NCBI GenBank assembly: GCA_032622095.1
Contig: CP136061.1
Location: forward strand, 11,675,287 to 11,739,286
Reading direction: 5' to 3'
DNA from: Siphonodentalium dalli
Lineage: Eukaryota > Mollusca > Scaphopoda > Gadilida > Siphonodentaliidae
DNA length: 64,000 nucleotides
Shown: in pieces, positions 49,053 through 60,288 of the stretch
Layout: each line of letters starts with the position of its first letter
Numbering within the stretch: position 1 is the first letter of the stretch
The notes under the pieces: generated by a model
What the model saw: the letters and a program-made list of their open reading frames with translations, nothing else
Told to the model about the DNA's origin: nothing
The model's database searches: none
Translations under genes and position numbers: made by a program

Positions 49053-49244
49053 TTGCATCTAAAAATAGAATCTTTGGGTCTAAAATTGGTTGTACTAAAA
49101 TATTCACAAAAACCCAAAACTTCAAAAATTTCAAAAAACTTCAAAAATTTCAAAAAACTTCAAAAATTTCAAAAACTTCAAACATTTCAAAAATTTCAAA
49201 AACTTCAAAAAACTTCAAAAATTTCTAAAACTTCAAAAATAAGA
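49053..49244. repeat. Short cttcaaaaa repeats beside the core
   Basis: Degenerate 9-11-bp repeats (tttcaaaaacttcaaa) between the inner subterminal motif and the CGG core. Mirrored at about 49,597-49,790. Confidence 0.85.
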
Positions 49245-49246
49245 CC

Positions 49247-49284
<38 letters not shown>

Positions 49285-49553
49285 ATTGCGGTAATGCCGG
49301 TATTTGCCGCCTGCGGCGGCGGCGGTGGCGGCGGCATTGCGGTAATGCCGGTATTTGCCGCCGGCGGCGGCGGCATTGCGGTATTTTACTGCGGCGGCGG
49401 CGGTGCCGCAGCCGCCGCCGGGGTCCGCCGCCGACGGACCCCGCAGTAAAATACTGCAATGCCGCCGCCGCCGGCGGCAAATACCGGCATTACCGCAATG
49501 CCGCCGCCACCGCCGCCGCCGCCGCCGGCGGCAAATACCGGCATTACCGCAAT

Positions 49554-49594
<41 letters not shown>

Positions 49595-49596
49595 GG
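49245..49596. repeat. CGG/CCG palindromic core
   Basis: Starts ccccggcggcggcggc and ends with its inverse. Arms of (CGG)n are interspersed with cattgcggtaatgccggtat, itself a small palindrome around gcggtaatgccg. The symmetry centre is near 49,421, with a short, less symmetric middle (about 49,391-49,455, gccgcagccgccgccggggt). Extremely GC-rich in an otherwise AT-rich element. Strong hairpins or quadruplex structures are expected. Confidence 0.9.
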
Positions 49597-49889
49597 TCTT
49601 ATTTTTGAAGTTTTAGAAATTTTTGAAGTTTTTTGAAGTTTTTGAAATTTTTGAAATGTTTGAAGTTTTTGAAATTTTTGAAGTTTTTTGAAATTTTTGA
49701 AGTTTTTTGAAATTTTTGAAGTTTTGGGTTTTTGGGAATATTTTAGTACAACCAATTTTAGACCCAAAGATTCTATTTTTAGATGCAATAATCGATTTTT
49801 ATAAGAGACGATAAACTTTCTAAAATAAAATGCAGAAAAAAGAGTGACTTGTACATTTTGAAATACCGAGACATTTTAGTCAAGTATAA

Positions 49890-51695
49890 ATGAAGCACCA
49901 GTGTTCAATTTGCTCTAGGGGGTATGTGCGGAACCATGATTTGATAAGACATGTACAATCTAAGCACACTGAGTTTGTTAACCGACAACCACAGCAGCAG
50001 CACCATGCAACAGCAACAGACAGTAGCAGCAACAGGCAGCAGTATCATCAGCCACAACAACAACAACAACAACAACAGTATCATCAGCCACAACAACAAC
50101 AACAACAACAACAACAACACCACCAACAACAACAACAACAACAACAACAGCCACCAAGCGACATAACATCCTGCTTTAATGATCCAATGGCCAATGTCCA
50201 TGAAGATTTTATTTTCAAGCATCCATTCACGGCATGTGTAAGTGGACCTACATCTTGTGGTAAGACATACTTCGTGAAAACCTTGCTACAAAAGTCTGCC
50301 TCAAAAATATCACCCGCACCTGACAGAATAATATGGTTTTATAAATATTGGCAGCCCCTATATGACGAATTAAAGTATACCGTCACCCCTCAGGTCAACT
50401 TTATACGAGGAATACCAGCAAACTTGGATTCTCTTATCAACCCCCGGTATAAAAATCTAGTTATACTCGATGACTTGATGCAAACTTCATCAAAAGACCA
50501 GAGAGTTAATGATTTGCATTCCGAAGGAAGTCACCATTTGAACTTATCTTTGATAAGTTTGAACCAGAATTTCTACTACAACAAAGATCCAACGCAACGA
50601 CGAAATTGTCAATATTTGGTATTGTTCAATAACCCAATCGACAAGGGATTAATTTCAACATTATCAAGACAGATGTATCCTGAATGTCCTCAGCGTATGG
50701 TTCGAGAGTTTTCGGAAGCGACGAGTGAACCGTACGGTTACCTACTGGTGGATTTAAAAGCCGCAACACCGGACACATTACGTCTGCGACAGAATGTACT
50801 AAAAGAGGACACGAACCAACATAGGGGTGAATGGAATGGCATGAAATATAATCTCCAAAAAGACAGAGAACACCCAGATGAACAGAATGGGATGAAAAAA
50901 CATACAAAAGACACTGAGACCCAGGGTCAACAGAATGCGATGAAATACGATGACAGAGAACTCCCCGGTCAACAGAAGGGCATAACATATAATTATATTG
51001 CGCCCCAGGGTCAACATAATGACTATACTAACGACATACGGCCACCCGGTGAGCTCGATGAAATTAATAAGAAGAACCATCAAAACAGAGACATTCAAGA
51101 AGACATGTCGTACCCTTGTAATGAATGCGGGCTTTTGTTCGCAGATCATTATGATGTTCAGAGACACGTAAAAAACTGGTGTCAAGAAAATAAGTTAAAA
51201 CGAAAATTAACTGAGGATCCGGATGAACACGGAGCTATGTCCGAGACAAAAACAACTCTCTTCGGAGAAGATACAGATGAAGATGAACGGGGAACGCTAT
51301 CAGATTCAAAAGATGGTAATGTCGTCGGTAGTAGAACGGTATTCGGTCTTAAGAAAGCTGCGCGATGTGTCAACGAGATGGACACATTCAAAAGTATGAT
51401 GAAACGCGTCACCAATGATGTGAAAGAAGAAGAGAGCATTTCGGGAGATGAGAGCATGTCGGGAAAAGAGGATACCATCGACACAGATTTTGTTCTGTTT
51501 CTCAAAAGTTATAGACGATTAATAGAATACCAGTATCGATTGAAAACATCACCCATACATAACACGATCATGAAGAAAATGGTCAAACTGACCAAACGCG
51601 GATATAATAATGAATGGGCTGCAGATGAAGCGATGAGAAAATTCAAGAAACTCTTAGCAGTAAATCTAACGGTCGAAGATTCAGACAATGATTAA
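49890..51695 (+). CDS. Zinc-finger / A32-like packaging ATPase
   Basis: A 601-residue intact frame. The N-terminus carries a C2H2 finger (C5, C8, H21, H26). A Gln/His-rich linker covers about 34-88. The ATPase domain spans about 105-305: Walker A GPTSCGKT (119-126), hydrophobic-DD Walker B NLVILDD (189-195), then GSHHLNLSLISLNQNFY (213-229), LVLFNNPIDKG (243-253) and PYGYLLVDLK (281-290). This motif order is that of the A32/FtsK-HerA-like genome-packaging ATPases of Polintons and adintovirus-like elements, which pump DNA into capsids. A Gln-rich segment of imperfect ~20-residue repeats (about 310-390) follows, then a second finger of C2HC form (C410, C413, H426, C431), an acidic stretch (450-510) and a basic C-terminus. 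The ATG sits in tataaatga, and AATAAA follows the stop by five bases, so the gene seems compact and complete. The zinc-finger additions are unusual for this ATPase. No capsid gene is present, so the present role is unknown. Confidence 0.85.
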   Translation: MKHQCSICSRGYVRNHDLIRHVQSKHTEFVNRQPQQQHHATATDSSSNRQQYHQPQQQQQQQQYHQPQQQQQQQQQHHQQQQQQQQQPPSDITSCFNDPMANVHEDFIFKHPFTACVSGPTSCGKTYFVKTLLQKSASKISPAPDRIIWFYKYWQPLYDELKYTVTPQVNFIRGIPANLDSLINPRYKNLVILDDLMQTSSKDQRVNDLHSEGSHHLNLSLISLNQNFYYNKDPTQRRNCQYLVLFNNPIDKGLISTLSRQMYPECPQRMVREFSEATSEPYGYLLVDLKAATPDTLRLRQNVLKEDTNQHRGEWNGMKYNLQKDREHPDEQNGMKKHTKDTETQGQQNAMKYDDRELPGQQKGITYNYIAPQGQHNDYTNDIRPPGELDEINKKNHQNRDIQEDMSYPCNECGLLFADHYDVQRHVKNWCQENKLKRKLTEDPDEHGAMSETKTTLFGEDTDEDERGTLSDSKDGNVVGSRTVFGLKKAARCVNEMDTFKSMMKRVTNDVKEEESISGDESMSGKEDTIDTDFVLFLKSYRRLIEYQYRLKTSPIHNTIMKKMVKLTKRGYNNEWAADEAMRKFKKLLAVNLTVEDSDND

Positions 51696-51700
51696 ATTTC

Positions 51701-51706
51701 AATAAA
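51701..51706 (+). terminator. Polyadenylation signal
   Basis: AATAAA five bases after the ATPase stop codon, mirrored at 47,134-47,139 for the left copy. It suits a virus-like compact gene. Confidence 0.6.
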
Positions 51707-52315
51707 CTTCATCAACATGTTATTCTCGTCTTCGTTATATATCTATAAGTGGGGAGGGGGGTTTGTATAGCGAGAATGCTCCTTTAATATTCACACACCA
51801 ATATTACATAACGTCCCTTACCTCGTGTCACTTTAACATTCCACACTCCGTGTGTGCATTATCCCCCTTTAAGTATGTCATAGCATGGGTACATGTAAGA
51901 TAATATAACACTATGACCATGTCTGTATCTGTTGTTGGTAAGATGTGAAATATAAATTTCAGTTCATTCGTGTAATAATTTCGTATATGTTCAACGCTCT
52001 TCATTCGTAAGAGTAATTATGACCTCCGGCTTCGTGTCGATTGTGTACTGAGCTGACACCGGGGATAAATTGACCAATGACTGCTATTGTACTGAGCTGA
52101 CACCGGGGATAAATTGACCAATGACTGCCATTGTATCCTTTGACAGATATGCGTGCGCAGACTCGTTTGATGTTCGCTATCGCATTACTATGTTTTAATA
52201 GCCGAGCCTTCATTTCTCGGCTGACTCTCTTACCGACAAGACCTGTCTACACAGTACTTCTCCGGCAGACTATTCATCCACTGGTAGGCCTACATACAGG
52301 TATGCCCTAAATAAT

Positions 52316-52449
52316 GGACTGCTTAACCACAGCAGAATTATAGGTAACTTTTCAGGAGTTAGTCGGAAATATGACTTGCATCGGAAATAAAATCTTCATG
52401 GACATTGGCCATTGGATCATGAAAGCAGGATGTTATGTCGCTTGGTGAC

Positions 52450-52503
<54 letters not shown>

Positions 52504-52506
52504 GGC
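52316..52506 (-). pseudogene. ATPase gene fragment, right-arm mirror
   Basis: Mirror of 46,335-46,530 with two extra CAA units. Same abrupt switch to hairpin-family sequence. Confidence 0.75.
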
Positions 52507-53741
52507 TTAACCTGCACATTATGTATTTTCTAAACATGGAACATGTCTGAATTTATCATTGGTACAATAGCAGTGATATAATGTTACATCATCGGTGCTA
52601 CCTGTAGTTTTCGGCATACAAAATGGTCGTAAGTGTGAATGGAGTGATAAGGGGTTATTACGTAATGTTGTTATAACAATGTGATCAAAGCAATTTGTAT
52701 AATTGAGTGTCTCACGACCTGACGTAATATGTATGCATGTTTTTGGCTAACTAATTATGGTGTGAATGACACAGTTTATCAACCTTAATTGATACTAACC
52801 CCGTTTGTTCTGACATTAAATCGATTTGTTTTCTGAATACCATATAGCTGTGACCGGGGAAATAATAGAATTCATTTGGTAAAGCAAAGGTGTGAAAGAC
52901 ACATTGTTAACACCAATGTGGCGTGTGTGATTGAGTGTACATCGCTCATGTTCCATGTAAAAATGGCTGAGATTAAATCATCATTCATTCAATATGACAA
53001 TTCATTCTGGAGGGTTGTAATTTCGCCTTACCATTTTCGACCGTTAGTAATTCAACATAGTACATTTCAATACTTCCAATAATTGACGAAAATACACGCC
53101 TGTCATATGGGATAGAGAGAGTGTAAAGAATAAACGCTGTTGATTATTTATGTAAAAGTAATGGTGTCTATTTTCAGGTATGACAATTATATGAACTGCG
53201 TCCGATAAAACACTGGAATGTATGCATTCATATCGATGGTCACAATGTCCAATAAAGCTATTTCTAAACATCGATTAATAAATTCATGAAAAATATTTGA
53301 ACAAAAAAATATTACGAAAGATATTACGCGCAAATAATTTAACATTCGACATTTTTTAATATCGAGTTTATTAGAAACCGAAAACTCGTTATAAATTTTT
53401 TATTTAAACAATTTTGGGGGTTTTGATAATTTGGAAGTTTGGAAATTTTGGGGTTTTGATAATTTGGAAGTTTGGAAATTTTGGGGTTTTGATAATTTGG
53501 AAGTTTGGAAATTTATAAATTTTTTGGAAAAAATAATTTTTTGAAAAAATAAATTTTTGAAGTTTTGAATTTTTTTTTTGGGTTTTGATATTTTGGGAAT
53601 ATTTTAGTACAAACAATTTTAGACCCCCAAAGATTCTATTTTTAGATGTGACGGTAACGAGCCAGCTATTCTTCTTTTGCCATGCATGCACATGCGAAAG
53701 TTCTCATTGGGAAAGTATCAAAGTCTGTGATAAAAACCCTG

Positions 53742-54250
53742 CACTCTTAGAACAAATGTGTATAAATACTACACAAAATGTGTTACATTTGATCTTAATC
53801 AAAATTGTGTAGAAATGACACATGACATATAATTATTAAATATGTCGGTGGAATATCATCAACGTTGAATATGATTGAATATGTGAGTGTATCATAGTTA
53901 TTAGATGAAATGTGTTCTATTGGAGACACAAAACTCGTAAAGGTTACCACATAACAAACAATTGGCAGCAGCTTTAAATTTTGTTCTACACTATGTTTGT
54001 GTAAAAACTGAACAACACATAATTGTGTAGCACAAAGTTTTAAAGCAGCTGCCAATTTTTTATTATGGCAGCTTTTACGAGGTTTGTGTCTCAAATAGAA
54101 AATATCTCATATATTAAATATAATATACTCACATATTCACTCATATTCAATGTTGAGAAATTTATGTCATGTTGCATATCTACACAATTTTGTTTAAGAT
54201 CAAATGTAACACATATTGTGTAGTATTTATACACATTTGCTCTAAGAGTG
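53742..54250. mobile_element. Foldback MITE (cactcttagarcaaatgtgt)
   Basis: Two arms of about 230-250 bp meet near 53,997. The ends are cactcttagaacaaatgtgt and cactcttagagcaaatgtgt. Inner arms share gcagctgccaatttttt / ttggcagcagcttt segments. No coding region. A target duplication was not recognised. Confidence 0.75.
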
Positions 54251-54332
54251 TGGTATACGCACCTAATGTAGTATACAAACAGTCGTGATGCAAACTGCTT
54301 CCGGTGTCGTATGTACATAGTGAATGAGTTAA

Positions 54333-54976
54333 AGGGGTACTGTACCCCAATTTCAATAAATTCCCGGTGACAATAGCGATCTAATATGAATATTAAATTA
54401 TAAAATAACTAATTTGAGTCGACGATGTCCACTGAAAACGTTCCGGTTAACAGGCTATCATAAAAGTAAAATTGAATTATTCAATATAAATTCATTTATG
54501 GCTGGAGTCATAAAATGGAGAATTATGCCATTACGAGTTACCGTTCTTGAAATCGCATATGTTGCGTGTCTTTTATCGACGGCCGTTCGCGAACATTATT
54601 GAGTTGCAAACAAAACATGTTACCTGCAAAAGAAGGCCCGTTATAACCGATTCGGAAAAAAGGAGAAAGAAACAAGAGTAATAAAGCGTCAAGTATTTTA
54701 AAGGAGGTGAGATTATTCGATGGAAGAGATTGAATGCATCAATCGAAGCTGTGAGCAATGAACTTCCTGTTCTTCCTGCGACCTGCGTCTTCTCCGGTGA
54801 AGGTCAAAAACATGGCGCGTAGTTTGAAATCGTAATATTTTTGTTTCCAAGATCAATATTTTCTTCGCTAAATAAGGTTTATACGAAACTCATATAACAC
54901 GAACACAATCTAACTTGAAAGTTATTTCAATGGGAGTAAATAAAAAAAATCGCCTATCTTTGTGTACAGTACCCCT
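54333..54976. mobile_element. TTAA-flanked MITE (aggggtactgtac)
   Basis: Ends aggggtactgtaccccaa and aggggtactgtacacaaag (reverse complement). TTAA at 54,329-54,332 and 54,977-54,980. 644 bp with no transposase. A 62-codon frame inside (54,414-54,602) is not recognised. Confidence 0.75.
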
Positions 54977-54980
54977 TTAA

Positions 54981-55078
54981 GGGGGAGGTCAAGTGACCAA
55001 TTTTGAATGGGGATTTCCATGCAAATATGCGGAGAAAATTCGAAATGGCCATTCAAAATTGTTCACATGACCTCCCCC
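54981..55078. mobile_element. 98-bp TTAA MITE adjoining the previous one
   Basis: Inverted arms gggggaggtcaagtgaccaa and gggggaggtcatgtgaacaa, each followed by ttttgaatgg. Bounded by TTAA at 54,977-54,980 (shared with the neighbour) and 55,079-55,082. Confidence 0.75.
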
Positions 55079-55082
55079 TTAA

Positions 55083-55891
55083 TGTCAAGGTTAAAAAGGA
55101 AACTACTCATCAATGAGTATTTATCAAAGACAGGGTGAAGATAGCGCTGGTGCACATGGACCCACTTTGCCAGAAAACGAGGGTCTCGTGGACAGCAGGT
55201 GCTCGCGTTTTCAGAAATCCCACGATTTTACGGAATCGGATACCAGCGATTGTCTGCCCTTTACTATATATTTATTTTATGTAAACATTGATTTCTACAA
55301 AGGTCCATGTGTTTGTACCCGGTGGAATGCCATGTACATGTATATCAACATTCTGCATATATATTACTATATATTTATTGTATGTAAACATTGATTTATT
55401 CAAAGTTCCCTGTGTTCGTACCCGGTGGAATAACAAACATTTAAATATTGTACCAACCTCACATCAAATAAGCGATATCCGAGACGAGCATCCTTCTCCA
55501 ATGCGGTGCCATGTACATGTATATCAACATTCTGCACTGAGTTCACAATTCATCTTGAGTGAACAGGATACATTTTTCGTACTCAAGGGCTTTATAAACC
55601 CATTTTTTCCAAAATGTTATGGGATAATAATAAAGGATTCTGTTCATTTATATTAGTAATCACAGTAACCAATCCAATCGATGCATCACTTTAAGATTAT
55701 AATTCATGATGGGTTATCTTAGAAAAACAAATTGAACTTTATAGAGGTTTAAAAAAAATCCATATATAAGACAAAAATATGGGCATGTGTACTGAACACT
55801 ATGAAGAATGATGAACAATAAAAATATATTCACATTAACCAAGGGTTCTTTCAAAAATTTACTCAGAACCACTTGTATACAAAGGCAGCGG
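55083..55891. other. Spacer with a ~104-bp duplication
   Basis: tatgtaaacattgatttct... gtacccggtggaat occurs at about 55,275-55,326 and 55,381-55,431, and catgtacatgtatatcaaca at 55,331 and 55,511. A 93-codon frame (55,113-55,394) runs through the first copy. I do not recognise it. Confidence 0.5.
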
Positions 55892-56036
55892 CTATTCGCC
55901 ATCGGATGGCAAATAGCGATTCTACCGATATGCGCTATTTGCCATCCGATGGTATTTTAAATAAAAGAAAACATATCATATCATCACAATACGCTATTAT
56001 AACGAGGATTCCCACCGCCTTCGTGATCATTAGGCC

Positions 56037-59000
56037 CAGTTGACGGTCGGTTGACCACCTACAGATATCATGGGGGGGGATGGCAAATAAGAAATCGACA
56101 AATTTTGAAGGAAATTTCGTATAGTTTGAACATTTAGTGGCACAAGCTGTCGCTATATGGCCACATAATCACCATTTGAACCCGCCTTACTGAAAACCCG
56201 GACCAGTTGACCGTCGGTTGACCACCAACAGATATCATGGGGGGATGGCAAATAAGAAATCGACAAATTTTGAAGGAAATTTCGTATAGTTTGAACATTT
56301 AGTGGCACAAGCTGTCGCTATATGGCCACATAATCATCATTTGTACCCGCCTTACTGAAAACCCGGACCAATTGACCGTCGGTTGACCACCCACAGATAT
56401 CCTGGGGGGATGGCAAATAAGAAATCGACAAATTTTGAAGGAAATTTCGTATAGTTTGAACATTTAGTGGCGCAAGCTGTCGCTTTATGGCCACATAATC
56501 ATCATTTGTACCCGCCTTACTGAAAACCCGGACCAGTTGACGTCGGTTGACCACCCACAGATATCCTGGGGGGATGGCAAATAAGAAATCGACAAATTTT
56601 GAAGGAAATTTCGTATAGTTTGAACATTTAGTGGCACAAACTGTCGCTATATGGCCACATAATCATCATTTGTACCCGCCTTACTGAAAACCCGGACCAG
56701 TTGACCGTCGGTTGACCACCCACAGATATCCTGGGGGGATGGCAAATAAGGAATCGACAAATTTTGAAGGAAATTTCGTATAGTTTGAACATTTAGTGGC
56801 ACAAGCAGTCGCTATATGGCCACATAATCATCATTTGTACCCACCTTACTGAAAACCCGGACCAGTTGACCGTCGGTTGACCACCCACAGATATCCTGGG
56901 GGGATGGCAAATAAGAAATCGACAAATTTTGAAGGAAATTTCGTATAGTTTGAACATTTAGTGGCACAAGCTGTCGCTATATGGCCACATAATCATCATT
57001 TGTACCCGCCTTACTGAAAACCCGGACCAATTGACCGTCGGTTGACCACCCACAGATATCCTGGGGGGATGGCAAATAAGAAATCGACAAATTTTGAAGG
57101 AAATTTCGTATAGTTTGAACATTTAGTGGCGCAAGCTGTCGCTTTATGGCCACATAATCATCATTTGTACCCGCCTTACTGAAAACCCGGACCAGTTGAC
57201 GTCGGTTGACCACCCACAGATATCCTGGGGGGATGGCAAATAAGAAATCGACAAATTTTGAAGGAAATTTCGTATAGTTTGAACATTTAGTGGCACAAAC
57301 TGTCGCTATATGGCCACATAATCATCATTTGTACCCGCCTTACTGAAAACCCGGACCAGTTGACCGTCGGTTGACCACCCACAGATATCCTGGGGGGATG
57401 GCAAATAAGGAATCGACAAATTTTGAAGGAAATTTCGTATAGTTTGAACATTTAGTGGCACAAGCAGTCGCTATATGGCCACATAATCATCATTTGTACC
57501 CACCTTACTGAAAACCCGGACCAGTTGACCGTCGGTTGACCACCCACAGATATCCTGGGGGGATGGCAAATAAGAAATCGACAAATTTTGAAGGAAATTT
57601 CGTATAGTTTGAACATTTAGTGGCACAAGCTGTCGCTATATGGCCACATAATCATCATTTGTACCCGCCTTACTGAAAACCCGGACCAGTTGACCGTCGG
57701 TTGACCACCCACAGATATCCTGGGGGGATGGCAAATAAGGAATCGACAAATTTTGAAGGAAATTTCGTATAGTTTGAACATTTAGTGGCACAAGCTGTCG
57801 CTATATGGCCACATAATCATCATTTGTACCCGCCTTACTGAAAACCCGGACCAGTTGACCGTCGGTTGACCACCTACAAATATCATGGGGGGATGGCAAA
57901 TAAGAAATCGACAAATTTTGAAGGAAATTTCGTATAGTTTGAACATTTAGTGGCACAAACTGTCGCTATATGGCCACATAATCATCATTTGTACCCGCCT
58001 TACTGAAAACCCGGACCAGTTGACCGTCGGTTGACCACCCACAGATATCCTGGGGGGATGGCAAATAAGGAATCGACAAATTTTGAAGGAAATTTCGTAT
58101 AGTTTGAACATTTAGTGGCACAAGCAGTCGCTATATGGCCACATAATCATCATTTGTACCCACCTTACTGAAAACCCGGACCAGTTGACCGTCGGTTGAC
58201 CACCCACAGATATCCTGGGGGGATGGCAAATAAGAAATCGACAAATTTTGAAGGAAATTTCGTATAGTTTGAACATTTAGTGACACAAGCTGTCGCTATA
58301 TGGCCACATAATCATCATTTGTACCCGCCTTACTGAAAACCCGGACCAGTTGACCGTCGGTTGACCACCCACAGATATCCTGGGGGGATGGCAAATAAGG
58401 AATCGACAAATTTTGAAGGAAATTTCGTATAGTTTGAACATATAGTGGCACAAGCTGTCGCTATATGGCCACATAATCATCATTTGTACCCGTCTTACTG
58501 AAAACCCGGACCAGTTGACCGTCGGTTGACCACCTACATATATCATGGGGGATGGCAAATAAGAAATCGACAAATTTTGAAGGAAATTTCGTATAGTTTG
58601 AACATTTAGTGGCACAAGCTGTCGCTATATGGCCACATAATCACCATTTGAACCCGCCTTACTGAAAACCCGGACCAGTTGACCGTCGGTTGACCACCCA
58701 CAGATATCCTGGGGGGGGATGGCAAATAAGAAATCGACAAATTTTGAAGGAAATTTCGTATAGTTTGAACATTTAGTGGCACAAGCTGTCGCTATATGGC
58801 CACATACTCATCATTTGTACCCGCCTTACTGAAAACCCGGACCAGTTAACCGTCGGTTGACCACCCACAGATATCCTGGTGGGATGGTAAATAAGTAATC
58901 GACAAATTTTGAAGGAAATTTCGTATAGTTTGAACATTTAGTGGCACAAGCTGTCGCTATATGGCCACATAATCATCATTTGTACCCGCCTTACTGAGAA

Positions 59001-59050
59001 TCCGGACCAGTTGACCGTCGGTTGACCACCTACAGATATCATGGGGGGAT
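56037..59050 (+). repeat. 165-bp satellite, left arm
   Basis: Unit contains ttgaccgtcggttgaccacc, ggggggatggcaaataagaa and tttagtggcacaagctgtcg. Variants (aattgacc, gttgacgtcgg, cgcaagc, ggaatcg) recur in order to give a four-unit, 659-bp higher-order repeat, clear between 56,318 and 57,690. Confidence 0.95.
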
Positions 59051-60288
59051 TCCTTCAAAATTTGTCGATTTCTTATTTGCCATCCCCCCAGGATATCTGT
59101 GGGTGGTCAACCGACGGTCAACTGGTCAGGCTTTTCAGTAAGGCGGGTACAAATGATGATTATGTGGCCATATAGCGACAGCTTGTGCCACTAAATGTTC
59201 AAACTATACGAAATTTCCTTCAAAATTTGTCGATTCCTTATTTGCCATCCCCCCAGGATATCTGTGGGTGGTCAACCGACGGTCAACTGGTCCGGGTTTT
59301 CAGTAAGGCGGGTACAAATGATGATTATGTGGCCATATAGCGACAGCTTGTGCCACTAAATGTTCAAACTATACGAAATTTCCTTCAAAATTTGCCGATT
59401 CCTTATTTGCCATCCCCCCAGGATATCTGTGGGTGGTCAACCGACGGTCAACTGGTCCGGGTTTTCAGTAAGGCGGGTACAAATGATGATTATGTGGCCA
59501 TATAGCGACAGCTTGTGCCACTAAATGTTCAAACTATACGAAATTTCCTTCAAAATTTGTCGATTTCTTATTTGCCATCCCCCCAGGATATCTGTGGGTG
59601 GTCAACCGACGGTCAACTGGTCCGGGTTTTCAGTAAGGCGGGTACAAATGGTGATTATGTGGCCATATAGCGACAGCTTGTGCCACTAAATGTTCAAACT
59701 ATACGAAATTTCCTTCAAAATTTGTCGATTTCTTATTTGCCATCCCCCCATGATATACATTGTATGTAGGTGGTCAACCGACGGTCAACTGGTCCGGGTT
59801 TTCAGTAAGGCGGGTACAAATGATGATTATGTGGCCATATAGCGACAGCTTGTGCCACTAAATGTTCAAACTATACGAAATTTCCTTCAAAATTTAGCGA
59901 TTTCTTATTTGCCATCCCCCCAGGATATCTGTGGGTGGTCAACCGACGGTCAACTGGTCCGGGTTTTCAGTAAGGCGGGTACAAATGATGATTATGTGGC
60001 CATATACCGACAGCTTGTGCCACTAAATGTTCAAACTATACGAAATTTCCTTCAAAATTTGTCGATTTCTTATTTGCCATCCCCCCAGGATATCTGTGGG
60101 TGGTCAACCGACGGTCAACTGGTCCGGGTTTTCAGTAAGGCGGGTACAAATGGTGATTATGTGGCCATATAGCGACAGCTTGTGCCACTAAATGTTCAAA
60201 CTATACGAATTTTCCTTCAAAATTTGTCGATTTCTTATTTGCCATCCCCCCAGGATATCTGTGGGTGGTCAACCGACCGTCAACTGGG
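59051..60288 (-). repeat. 165-bp satellite, right arm (inverted)
   Basis: Same unit in reverse orientation. The switch is abrupt at atggggggat|tccttcaaaa (59,050/59,051), with part of a unit missing at the junction. Confidence 0.95.

Larger units (their letters stand above)
45171..53675. mobile_element. 8.5-kb palindromic Polinton-class element
   Basis: The outer ends agaagaatagctggctcgtt (45,171) and its reverse complement (ending 53,675) are flanked by a 6-bp duplication, tttgcc, at 45,165-45,170 and 53,676-53,681. Beyond it the flanks differ. A 6-bp duplication and an AG terminus are described features of Polintons (Mavericks). The arms are about 4.2 kb and nearly identical. Differences I see are a (CAA)n length change of 6 bp (46,340 against 52,450), a small substitution-plus-insertion in the gene, and minor CGG-tract changes. 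Each arm holds one gene, A/T-rich short repeats near both ends (33-bp units at 45,337-45,435), a 48-bp duplication (46,711 and 46,760), and a gene fragment. No polymerase, integrase, protease or capsid gene is seen. Confidence 0.8.

Noticed and set aside
49053-49788. Arg- or Ala-rich 187-codon frames across the palindrome core
   Set aside because: Translation of CGG/CCG triplets on both strands, symmetric because of the palindrome.
45171-53675. Palindrome as a read fold-back assembly artefact
   Set aside because: An artefact would continue into the same flank on both sides. Here the flanks differ and a 6-bp duplication borders the ends, though read-level confirmation would settle it.
56318-60172. 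Repeated 78-106-codon frames in the Foldback arms
   Set aside because: Same frame recurs only because the 659-bp repeat recurs. It is interrupted in most units and has no recognisable domain.
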